Shown here: positions 1 to 6,309 of the stretch, piece after piece | How positions within the stretch are numbered: position 1 is the first letter of the stretch | Layout of the letters: every line of letters begins with the position of its first letter | NCBI GenBank assembly: GCA_019894815.1 | Contig: JAGXNU010000069.1 | Span: 1-9,395, forward strand | From: Promethearchaeota archaeon | Lineage (GTDB): Archaea; Asgardarchaeota; Lokiarchaeia; Sigyniarchaeales; SOKP01 | Direction: 5' to 3' | DNA length: 9,395 nt | Made by a program: the position numbers and the translations under genes | Notes under the pieces: model-generated | What the model was told of the DNA's origin: nothing | The model's input: only the letters and a program-made list of their open reading frames with translations | Databases searched by the model: none

Positions 1-534
1 AAAATACCCACGTACAAAATCACTATATCGACTCAAATGTCTTGGATGAGCATGAACAGGATTGCTACCCCAAAATATTACTAAATCAGCTCTATTTTTG
101 TATTCTCCTAATGTGGATAATGGAGCACCTACATCTTGAATAGCTAATAATGATGGTCCATGACATACTGATGCAGTATTATCTAAAATCGCTCTTAAAA
201 GTTCTGCTAATTCTACGCCCTTACCTTGCGCTTCACATTCAGTGCTTGAAAATCCATAAAGTAAAGGTCTTTTCGCTTTTATCAAAATATCCGCAGCTTT
301 ATCGAGCGCTTCATCCCAAGTTGCATCTCTAAAAGTTCCTTTTTCTTTAATTTGGGGTTTTAGGTACCTATGCCCACTTGGATTTGATGAAAAAAATTTC
401 TTGGTTCCTATTTGGCACGAATTTCTCATTTCTATAACTTTATTATCTACAATATCTACTTCTAAATCATCGCAAAGTGTCCCGCAGAATGGACATAGAA
501 CGTCCTGATGGGTTGTTATTTTCTTTTGAGCCAT
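1..534 (-). CDS. fwdB: Formylmethanofuran dehydrogenase subunit B, N-terminal part (runs off left edge)
   Basis: This is the first 178 codons of the catalytic, molybdopterin-type subunit of formylmethanofuran dehydrogenase, which interconverts CO2 and formylmethanofuran at the start of the archaeal methyl branch. The start at 534 follows a strong Shine-Dalgarno (AAAGGAGGA, 541-549). Residues C14, C17, C21 and C40 form the N-terminal [4Fe-4S] motif (CPFCGTLCDD, then C40). The motif SVCHGPS carries C124, corresponding by family knowledge to the W/Mo ligand that is Cys or selenocysteine in methanogens; here it is a TGT codon. RADLVIFWGSNP (148-159) is typical of the molybdopterin oxidoreductase fold. 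The gene lies 2 bases after fwdD and is the last operon gene visible. The C-terminal ~60% of the protein, and any fwdA or fwdC, lie outside the window. The family call is firm. Whether the metal is W or Mo cannot be read from the sequence. Confidence 0.93.
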   Translation of the reverse strand, partial: MAQKKITTHQDVLCPFCGTLCDDLEVDIVDNKVIEMRNSCQIGTKKFFSSNPSGHRYLKPQIKEKGTFRDATWDEALDKAADILIKAKRPLLYGFSSTECEAQGKGVELAELLRAILDNTASVCHGPSLLAIQDVGAPLSTLGEYKNRADLVIFWGSNPVHAHPRHLSRYSDFVRGYF

Positions 535-536
535 TT

Positions 537-932
537 TTAATCCTCCTTTAATTTTCCTATTAATTCAATTGCATCTAAAACCTTTCCATCTTTCACGATT
601 TCAACTTTGGCTTTCATGCCTTTATAAGTTGGGGTTCCACATCCTTGCGTGTCTGGATTGACTACTTGGTTACCCCAAGGTCCCATGGGAATAAAAATGA
701 TTCCGGGGTGTGGTCCTTCCTCAGTGATTGTTGAATAAACTATAACTTCTCCATGGTCAGTAGTGACTTTGACTGGTGTGCCCGCTATAGTGTCTAATTT
801 TTTAAAATCATCTTTATCAAATGTGCAAATTCCTGCTGCGCGAACGTTTTCTTTCGTGGTCTTCCCTCCCTCAAGAGCAACTCCTTGATTAATTGTACGC
901 CCAGTTAATAAGATTAAATCGTTTAAACTCAT
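537..932 (-). CDS. fwdD: Formylmethanofuran dehydrogenase subunit D
   Basis: A 131-residue protein matching FwdD, the molybdopterin-dinucleotide-binding small subunit that completes the pterin site of FwdB; family members are about 130 residues, so this copy is full length. Visible hallmarks are the N-terminal LLTGRTINQG segment, the middle DHGEVIVYS barrel strand, and the C-terminal IPMGPWGNQVVNPDTQGCGTP followed by a KG-x-KA-x-VE strand. The start at 932 has a GGAGG (940-944) seven bases upstream. Its ATG overlaps the TGA of the preceding polyferredoxin gene (ATGA, 929-932), which indicates translational coupling. FwdD is a separate gene directly before fwdB, as in several methanogen operons. 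No internal stop or missing segment is seen. Confidence 0.92.
   Translation of the reverse strand: MSLNDLILLTGRTINQGVALEGGKTTKENVRAAGICTFDKDDFKKLDTIAGTPVKVTTDHGEVIVYSTITEEGPHPGIIFIPMGPWGNQVVNPDTQGCGTPTYKGMKAKVEIVKDGKVLDAIELIGKLKED
541..549 (-). promoter_or_regulatory. Ribosome binding site of fwdB
   Basis: On the minus strand this reads AAAGGAGGA, six bases before the ATG at 534. It is a near-perfect Shine-Dalgarno and fixes the fwdB start. It lies inside the last codons of fwdD, so fwdD and fwdB are probably translated from one transcript. Confidence 0.8.
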
Positions 933-1642
933 TTTCCTTCCTCCGTTTTAAACCATCGAACCGTTTTTAGCCTTTCGACTAATGGTGACCAAAATAGTTC
1001 GCTAAACTCTCCTGATGTATTCACATCTGTTATCTCAAGTTTAAGTGCACCAGTAGGGCATGCGTTATCGCATGCTCCACAGGCCACGCAAGCATCCGCA
1101 TCAACAACTTCTACATTTTTAGACATTTCCCAACCGTGCTCAGGTCTTTTAGCTATTTCAATCGTTCCAGAGGGGCACACTTCAGCGCATGACCCACATC
1201 CCTTAGCACATTCTTCGTCAATGATACTCACAGTTGCTTTAGCGTATTGTTTTGCTATCCTATCATTTTTAAGCTTCTTAGCTTCAAATTCTAGTTTTGG
1301 TACAACTTTTTGAGCAACGATCGGAATATCTGCTAAATTAATGATTTCTCCATCTTTTTTCAATGTTAATGCTCCAAAAGGACACATCACTACACACGTT
1401 CCGCAAAAAACACACTTGCGGGGATCATACACTTCTGGAATCATATCTTCGGTAGTGGGAAAACGTCGTGATGCTCCAACAGGTCCTCGGGAAATAGCTT
1501 CTTTTGGACAAACTCTAGCGCAAGTACCGCAACCTACACACTTGGTTCTATTTAAAATAAGTTCTAAGCTTTCTGTTAAAAATTGAACCTTTATATGTTC
1601 CTCTTCTTGATCTAATGTTCTAGATATTTTCGGAAATGACAT
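929..1642 (-). CDS. fwdF: FwdF-like polyferredoxin with four [4Fe-4S] motifs
   Basis: A 237-residue electron-transfer protein in the Fwd operon, expected to wire FwdB to an external donor or acceptor. The start is placed at 1642 (MSFPKIS) rather than an in-frame ATG at 1681, because GGAGGGTG lies nine bases before it and the upstream ATG would overlap fwdG by 35 bases without a clear site. Four cysteine motifs are visible: C35/C38/C41/C45, C77/C80/C83/C87, C145/C149/C152/C156 and C185/C188/C191/C195. The third is atypical, with three residues instead of two between its first cysteines. Methanogen FwdF, by established knowledge, carries eight clusters and is larger, so this is about a half-size version. 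The symbol is assigned from context and resemblance. An independent four-cluster ferredoxin of another family cannot be excluded. Confidence 0.82.
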   Translation of the reverse strand: MSFPKISRTLDQEEEHIKVQFLTESLELILNRTKCVGCGTCARVCPKEAISRGPVGASRRFPTTEDMIPEVYDPRKCVFCGTCVVMCPFGALTLKKDGEIINLADIPIVAQKVVPKLEFEAKKLKNDRIAKQYAKATVSIIDEECAKGCGSCAEVCPSGTIEIAKRPEHGWEMSKNVEVVDADACVACGACDNACPTGALKLEITDVNTSGEFSELFWSPLVERLKTVRWFKTEEGK

Positions 1643-1646
1643 TTTT

Positions 1647-1904
1647 TTAAACACCCTCCACAATTTCAATTCTGATTGCAACTTGAGGACACATTTTTAC
1701 ACATACGCCACATCCATCGCAATTTACTTCTCTGTCAGCTTTATAAATAGGGCTTGCTATTCCGTTTTTTACTAGAATAACAGCATTACTTTCGTTCAAA
1801 TAACTTTGTTTCCTCAACTGGTTGAAGTTTATCGGACAAGATACGACACAAACGTTGCAACCAGTGCAAGTGTGTCTATTTATTTTTAATTCGTAAATTT
1901 GCAT
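1647..1904 (-). CDS. fwdG: FwdG-like two-cluster ferredoxin
   Basis: An 85-residue 2x[4Fe-4S] ferredoxin. The first motif is C13-TG-C16-NV-C19-VVS-C23-P and the second C62-DG-C65-GV-C68-VKM-C72-P, with a roughly 38-residue linker between them. By established knowledge FwdG is the small ferredoxin that connects FwdB to FwdF in the methanogen enzyme, and its size and operon position agree. GAGG at 1914-1917, nine bases before the ATG, supports the start at 1904. The stop at 1647 lies just 4 bases before the fwdF start. The linker between clusters is longer than in simple bacterial ferredoxins. Sequence alone supports the cluster motifs firmly; the assignment as FwdG rests on context. Confidence 0.8.
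   Translation of the reverse strand: MQIYELKINRHTCTGCNVCVVSCPINFNQLRKQSYLNESNAVILVKNGIASPIYKADREVNCDGCGVCVKMCPQVAIRIEIVEGV
1652..1659 (-). promoter_or_regulatory. Ribosome binding site that decides the fwdF start
   Basis: The minus strand reads GGAGGGTG, nine bases before the ATG at 1642. It lies in the last codons of the upstream ferredoxin gene. It argues for translation starting at 1642 and not at the in-frame ATG at 1681. Confidence 0.7.
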
Positions 1905-1908
1905 AGTT

Positions 1909-2331
1909 TTATGCCTCTTTTTTAATTGGATTTGGTCCTAATTCCTTTAATATGTGCACGAACTCTTCTACTACCTCAGTTAATTCAGCTCCTTCTGAAG
2001 CGGATATCTGAGTGTATAATACTCGCTTAGGATTGATACCATATTGAGTCAAGTACCGATCCAATAGTGCCATTTTTCCAAATGTCTTGAGATTTCCCGT
2101 AACATAATGACAATCACCTTTATGGCAATGGCTTACTAACACTCCATCCGCTCCATTCATTAATGCATCTAGAACAAATTGTGGTTCCATTCTACCACCA
2201 CACATTACTCTCATTATCCTAAGATTTGCCGGACGCTGCATTCGAGAAGTTCCTGCCTGATCAGCACCGGCATACGTACACCAATTACAACATATACCCA
2301 AGATATATGGATTAAATTCACTTTTTGTCAT
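1909..2331 (-). CDS. mvhD: MvhD/FlpD-family hydrogenase iron-sulfur subunit
   Basis: A 140-residue member of the MvhD/VhuD/FlpD family, the [2Fe-2S] adaptor that hands electrons between an [NiFe] hydrogenase or formate dehydrogenase and HdrA in bifurcating complexes. Family signatures are visible in order: C14-C15-NW-C18-TYAGAD near the N-terminus, RVMC44GGR, and GADGVLVSHC69HKGDC74HYVTGN. Length fits the family (~140). No hydrogenase subunits or hdrA accompany it here; it is the first gene of the Fwd operon, with only 4 bases to fwdG, which suggests it links Fwd to an Hdr-like module. No Shine-Dalgarno precedes the ATG at 2331, unlike the downstream genes, so the transcript may be leaderless. 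All candidate metal ligands are Cys, and there is no in-frame TGA that could encode selenocysteine. Confidence 0.9.
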   Translation of the reverse strand: MTKSEFNPYILGICCNWCTYAGADQAGTSRMQRPANLRIMRVMCGGRMEPQFVLDALMNGADGVLVSHCHKGDCHYVTGNLKTFGKMALLDRYLTQYGINPKRVLYTQISASEGAELTEVVEEFVHILKELGPNPIKKEA

Positions 2332-2341
2332 AATATGTGCT

Positions 2342-2357
2342 ATTTTACTAGTAAAAT
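2342..2357. promoter_or_regulatory. Perfect 16-bp palindrome upstream of the mvhD-fwd operon
   Basis: The sequence ATTTTACT is followed immediately by its exact reverse complement, AGTAAAAT. It lies 10 bases before the mvhD ATG (2331). It overlaps the position (about 25 bases upstream) where a TATA box for a leaderless mvhD transcript would sit, and the minus-strand run TAATTTTAC there is TATA-like. This would suit an operator for a dimeric repressor of the operon. A hairpin in an untranslated leader is the alternative. No regulator gene lies nearby. Confidence 0.45.
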
Positions 2358-2387
2358 TACATTTTAAAATTAAGAATTAGAAAGAAT

Positions 2388-2402
2388 TGTATTTTAAAAA
2401 AT
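2388..2402 (-). promoter_or_regulatory. Possible TATA element for the mvhD-fwd operon
   Basis: On the minus strand this stretch reads as a T-run followed by AAAATAC (TTTTTTAAAATAC), resembling an archaeal TATA box. It would place transcription start near 2365 and a leader of about 35 bases before mvhD, containing the palindrome at 2342-2357. The whole 2332-2578 gap is very AT-rich, so such matches are expected by chance. The call is tentative. Confidence 0.25.
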
Positions 2403-2578
2403 TTAGTATGGGAACTTAAAAGCTTGCCAAACTAATATAACTCTAAAACAAAAAATGCATAAAGAAAGGCCGTACTAACCATATTCTTAATTTTTAGAGT
2501 TAGACAAAAGAATCAATGACTAAACTTTTTATTCGAAATAGTAATAAATATTACTTAAAAGTTAAAATAGTGAAATTG

Positions 2579-3799
2579 ATGAAAAAGAATTCAGAATCTA
2601 TATTAGAAGCATATACTCCACTTTTAGGTTTAAAACTTATAAATAAATTAAAGGAAAAGGCTCAAAAATTTAAAGGTAAAACTGTTTTACATGTAAATGC
2701 TACCAAATACGGTGGTGGTGTCGCAGAGATTTTACAAAATATGATTCCCTTAATGAACGAACTAGGAATTGAAGGTAGTTGGAAAATATTTACCGCACCA
2801 GATAGTTTTTTTGACATTTCCAAAAAGATGCATAATGCATTGTAAGGAAATATGGAAATATTTTTCACTGACAAAGAAGTTAACGAGTATATCGAACAAG
2901 CTAAATCTACCTATGATCAGATTCGCCCCGATTCTGATTTTAATATCATTCACGATCCTCAACCTTGTCCGATTATTAATTTTGTAGATGATAAAAAAGG
3001 GAAATGGATTTGGCGCTGTCATATTGACACTGAAAACCCAAATCCTCAAGCCTGGAGTATGATATCAGATTATTTGTCTCTTTATGATGCTTTGGTATTT
3101 ACAAAATTGGAATATGCTAGAAAAACAAGCCATGATCTCATATACCAAATTCCACCATCGATCGATCCTTTCTCAGTTAAAAACAAAGATATTCCGGAAG
3201 CTCAAGCTCGAGATATTGTAGAAAAATTCGTTCCAATAGATCTTCCGTTAGTTACTCAAGTTTCACGGTTTGATCCCTGGAAGGATCCTCTTGGAGTTAT
3301 TGATGCATACAGAATTGTTAAAGAAAAGCAACCAATTCGTCTTGTTTTAATAGGAAGCTTAGCACACGATGATCCCGAAGGTATAGAATGGTTAAAAAAA
3401 GTAAAGGATTACGCTAAAAACGATCCAGATATTATTATTTTAAGTAATCTTGATGGGGTAGGAGACCTTGAGGTGAATGCGTTCCAACGAGTATCTAAGG
3501 TGATTCTTCAAAAATCGATTAAGGAAGGTTTTGGTTTAACTATAACAGAAGGTATGTGGAAAAAAACGCCTGTTATTGGAGGAAATGTTGGAGGCATCAA
3601 GCTTCAAATCGACGACGGCAAAAATGGATTTTTAGTTGACAACATTGAGGAGAGCGCTGAAAAAATTATCTATATTCTAAAAAATCCAAAAAAAGCGAAA
3701 GAAATAGGGGAAGCGGGTCACATTAAAATAAAAAATGAATTTCTTCTGATTAAACACGTGGAAAGATATTTGGATTTATTTGAGATCCTTTCAAAATGA
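2579..3799 (+). pseudogene. treT: TreT-like GT4 glycosyltransferase, interrupted by one in-frame TAA
   Basis: A ~406-residue frame resembling archaeal trehalose glycosyltransferring synthase TreT (NDP-glucose + glucose to trehalose; GT-B fold, GT4). Recognisable blocks are LHVNATKYGGGVAEIL near the N-terminus, IHDPQPCPII, KWIWRCHIDTENPN, PPSIDPFS, RFDPWKDPLGVIDAYR, HDDPEG, VNAFQRVSKVILQKS, and the E-x7-E element E316-GFGLTIT-E324. Codon 89 (2843-2845) is TAA, between HNAL and GN, in the same reading frame as both halves; the family normally reads HNALQGN, so one C-to-T change of CAA explains it. Everything else is intact, which points to a recent nonsense mutation, a sequencing or assembly error, or suppression. 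Split translation from ATG 2852 would lack the N-terminal nucleotide-fold start. The start could be ATG 2579, GTG 2570 or ATG 2516; 2579 fits family length best. Family is firm; the exact sugar product is inferred. Confidence 0.8.
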
Positions 3800-3818
3800 C
3801 TCCTAATATTATATTACC

Positions 3819-3827
3819 TTTTTTTTT
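3819..3827 (+). terminator. Oligo-T terminator after the TreT-like gene
   Basis: Nine consecutive T residues begin 19 bases after the TGA of the glycosyltransferase gene, with no stem-loop before them. Archaeal RNA polymerase stops on such T-tracts, so this likely ends the plus-strand transcript. The convergent flavoprotein gene ends at 3871; on its strand only a T5 run (3854-3858) is seen. Confidence 0.5.
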
Positions 3828-3870
3828 AATACTAATAGAAGATTTAATCTCTTAAAAACCCGACTCACAA

Positions 3871-6264
3871 CTAAACACTAAATAACAACTGATGAATTGT
3901 TTGTGCTGCTTTACGGCCATCACTGATGGATTCAATTATATAATAGCCTTCTGGATTATCAGAATACCAACGTCCTCCAGTTATAATATTTTTTAAACCA
4001 GATAATTCTTCAAGGTCAATATTCGATGGTGCAGTCAAAAACACTGAATGATAATTATTTTTTAACTCTGCTAATTGATCTTTGCCTTTAAGTTCCCAAT
4101 TAAATATTAGATTTACTCTTTTTGAGATCATCTGATTAAGTTCATTTTGAAAGATGTCCTCTGGCAAGCTACCATTTTCTATATGCTTTAGTAAAAATCC
4201 GCCAATTTTATCATTTTTTTCATAAAGATCTATATCATAACCTAATCTTGCGAGAAAATAAGCACAAGTTACTCCAGCTGGACCTGCGCCAATTATTGCT
4301 ACTTTATTTCCATTTAATTTTGAATAGTAATCAGACCACCCATTTTTACTTGCATAAGAAGCGACCCATCGATGCAATTCTTGAATGGGCACAGGTTTGT
4401 CTGTAAATGTCAATCGATAGCACATTTTTTCACAAAAATTTCCTGGAGAGCACACAACTCCACAAATCTCTGCCATTGGGTTTGTTTCTCTGATAGCTCT
4501 CGTAGCAGCATAAAAATTTCCAGCTTCAATCCTTCTTATAAAATTAGGAATATCAATCCCAGAAGGGCAAGCTTTCATGCACGGTGCATCTTGACAGTGT
4601 TGGCATAATCGTGCAATTCTCTTTGCTTTTTCAGGATCATTATCAATATTTTTTGGTGGATCCGTTTTTTCTTTGGATTTAATAGAAGTGATAAAATTAT
4701 CATCTAAATCTTTATCTTTATAGCTGTCTTTTTTATATTCTCGTAAAATTACGTTTGCTACGGCAAAACCAGAAACGGTAACTGCGGGTAGTCCCATTCC
4801 CATTGTTGTTGAATCCCCACAAGCATACAGGTTTTTCCAATCTGTTTTAGCATGCAATCGATTTGACAAATCTTGCCCGATACTTTGTCTTGGTCCTCCT
4901 ACACAACCCGAATTCTTCAATGTGTATCTTTCTATTGTGGATGGTGTACCTATATTTAGGATATGAATTCCCTTTCTAAAATCAGGAATCCTTTTCTCAA
5001 TCTCGTCAAATATTAGGTTCGCTTGTTTTTGTTTGCTTGTTTGATAATCCTCGGAACGATATTCAGGATCTTTTGGACTTGGCCATGTTTGATTTGGCGC
5101 TGGTGAAAAAATGGTTAGAATGTGTTCATCCTCCGGTCCTAAGGTGTGATCATCAAGAGTGGGAATATAAATTGTGATATCTCCCATATCAATCTCTGAA
5201 CTATCTGATACATAATATTCAACAGGTGTTGTGTTTGCAGGAATCACCGTTTTATCCACTGCTACATGTAAAATCATCGCGGGGTATGTATTTTCTAATG
5301 AATCAACCCAATCCTTTTGTTTTGGTGATAATAAATTTTCCGGAATTAGGTCATTATAGAGATTCCATACTGTTGTTCCAGAAATGATTTTGTCTGCTTT
5401 AATTTTTGAACCATCTGAAAGGATTACTCCGCTTGCTTTAATTCCATCAAAAATTATTTTATCTACTTTATTTCTGTATAACATGGTTCCCTTATTTTTT
5501 TCAATTGATTTCTCTAGGGTATTACTATAGGTTTGTGCTGAACCCGCAATATAATAACTACCTCCAGCATGATTATCAGTAAATGTGGTTAACGCCATAA
5601 TAGCAGGAGTTTCTTCAGCTGTGCAATAGATATAGCTAGAACACAACATGTCAAAAAATTCTATCAATCTTTTACTTTTTATATACGGTTTGATGATATC
5701 CTTGGCCGATTTTTTTAATAATTTCACCATGTTCATTGTTCTAATTGGATTTCCTATAAGCATCTTCAATTTTTCAGTTCCAGTCATTTCAGATGGAGTT
5801 GTAAGCATTTCGTATCCTTTGATATTTTTCTCATAAAAATCCATTAAGAAGTTATAGAAGGCTTCAAGTTGGTCTTTTTCTTCGGGAAATGTTCTCTTCA
5901 ATTCCTTTACAAATTTATTGATATCTTTGTAGAAGGTAATGATATTGCCTTCAAAATCCAGTCGAAAAAAAGCATCTCTTGGAATTATTTCAAGCTCTTC
6001 TTCAAGAGAATTCATTAAAATTCGTTCGGGGTGGAAACCTTCTTTACCAAATCCAAAAAATAAAGCAGCTCCCGAGTCGAAGATTCGATCTTCTCTCTTA
6101 AAACTAGTACACGCACCTCCAGGCAAATATTGTTGTTCCACAATTAAAATCTCAACTCCTCGTTTAGCTAATAGTGCTCCCGCAGTTAAAGCGCCTAATC
6201 CCGCTCCAATGATAATTACATCATATTTATCTTTCAATAAGGCCCGTGAATTTAAAATTCCCAT
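3871..6264 (-). CDS. Fusion flavoprotein: CrtI/carotenoid isomerase-like half plus shortened GltD-type Fe-S/FAD half
   Basis: About 797 residues. Residues ~14-505 form a phytoene desaturase/carotenoid isomerase/retinol saturase-like FAD domain: G20-A-G22-L-G24, E43 for the adenosine ribose, PGGACTSF (48-55), and a C-terminal FAD motif ACGD484STTMGMGLPAVTVSG. A linker follows (~505-545), then a GltD/DPYD-type Fe-S domain with C554, C557, C562, C566 and C601, C605, C611, C615, a spacing matching the two N-terminal clusters of dihydropyrimidine dehydrogenase. A second FAD fold follows (G659-A-G661-PA-G664, E682). Only ~115 residues remain after it, so the NAD(P)H-binding insert of GltD proteins seems absent, and the usual final AGD motif is GGRW. 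Start 6264 is chosen over ATG 6300 because AAAGAGGAT lies six bases upstream and a truncated paralogue (8383-8490) begins equivalently. The substrate is unknown. A self-wired reductase, saturase or isomerase of isoprenoid chains is an inference. Confidence 0.85.
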   Translation of the reverse strand: MGILNSRALLKDKYDVIIIGAGLGALTAGALLAKRGVEILIVEQQYLPGGACTSFKREDRIFDSGAALFFGFGKEGFHPERILMNSLEEELEIIPRDAFFRLDFEGNIITFYKDINKFVKELKRTFPEEKDQLEAFYNFLMDFYEKNIKGYEMLTTPSEMTGTEKLKMLIGNPIRTMNMVKLLKKSAKDIIKPYIKSKRLIEFFDMLCSSYIYCTAEETPAIMALTTFTDNHAGGSYYIAGSAQTYSNTLEKSIEKNKGTMLYRNKVDKIIFDGIKASGVILSDGSKIKADKIISGTTVWNLYNDLIPENLLSPKQKDWVDSLENTYPAMILHVAVDKTVIPANTTPVEYYVSDSSEIDMGDITIYIPTLDDHTLGPEDEHILTIFSPAPNQTWPSPKDPEYRSEDYQTSKQKQANLIFDEIEKRIPDFRKGIHILNIGTPSTIERYTLKNSGCVGGPRQSIGQDLSNRLHAKTDWKNLYACGDSTTMGMGLPAVTVSGFAVANVILREYKKDSYKDKDLDDNFITSIKSKEKTDPPKNIDNDPEKAKRIARLCQHCQDAPCMKACPSGIDIPNFIRRIEAGNFYAATRAIRETNPMAEICGVVCSPGNFCEKMCYRLTFTDKPVPIQELHRWVASYASKNGWSDYYSKLNGNKVAIIGAGPAGVTCAYFLARLGYDIDLYEKNDKIGGFLLKHIENGSLPEDIFQNELNQMISKRVNLIFNWELKGKDQLAELKNNYHSVFLTAPSNIDLEELSGLKNIITGGRWYSDNPEGYYIIESISDGRKAAQTIHQLLFSV

Positions 6265-6270
6265 AATAAC

Positions 6271-6279
6271 ATCCTCTTT
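6271..6279 (-). promoter_or_regulatory. Ribosome binding site that decides the fusion flavoprotein start
   Basis: The minus strand reads AAAGAGGAT, six bases before the ATG at 6264. This supports that start over the in-frame ATG at 6300, which would add 12 lysine-rich residues with no family counterpart. Confidence 0.7.
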
Positions 6280-6309
6280 TTTTATTTTATAAAAATACAA
6301 ATATTCGAT

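Noticed and set aside
150..332. A plus-strand 60-codon frame near the left edge
   Set aside because: It is antisense to fwdB, whose minus-strand frame is conserved and carries the metal-ligand motif in this same stretch.
2540..2555. Inverted repeat AGTAAT-AAAT-ATTACT before the TreT-like gene
   Set aside because: Arms are only six bases in very AT-rich sequence, and it may be inside coding sequence if translation starts at 2516. Chance is a sufficient explanation.
2843..2845. Stop-codon reassignment or pyrrolysine at the interrupting codon of the TreT-like gene
   Set aside because: Pyrrolysine uses TAG, and the codon is TAA. Other genes here (mvhD, fwdG, fwdD) end in TAA at sensible family lengths, so TAA is not generally read as Gln.
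5939..6292. A 117-codon plus-strand open frame antisense to the flavoprotein N-terminus
   Set aside because: It lies wholly opposite a strongly supported coding region, has no recognisable domain, and its composition is what an antisense frame of this gene would give.
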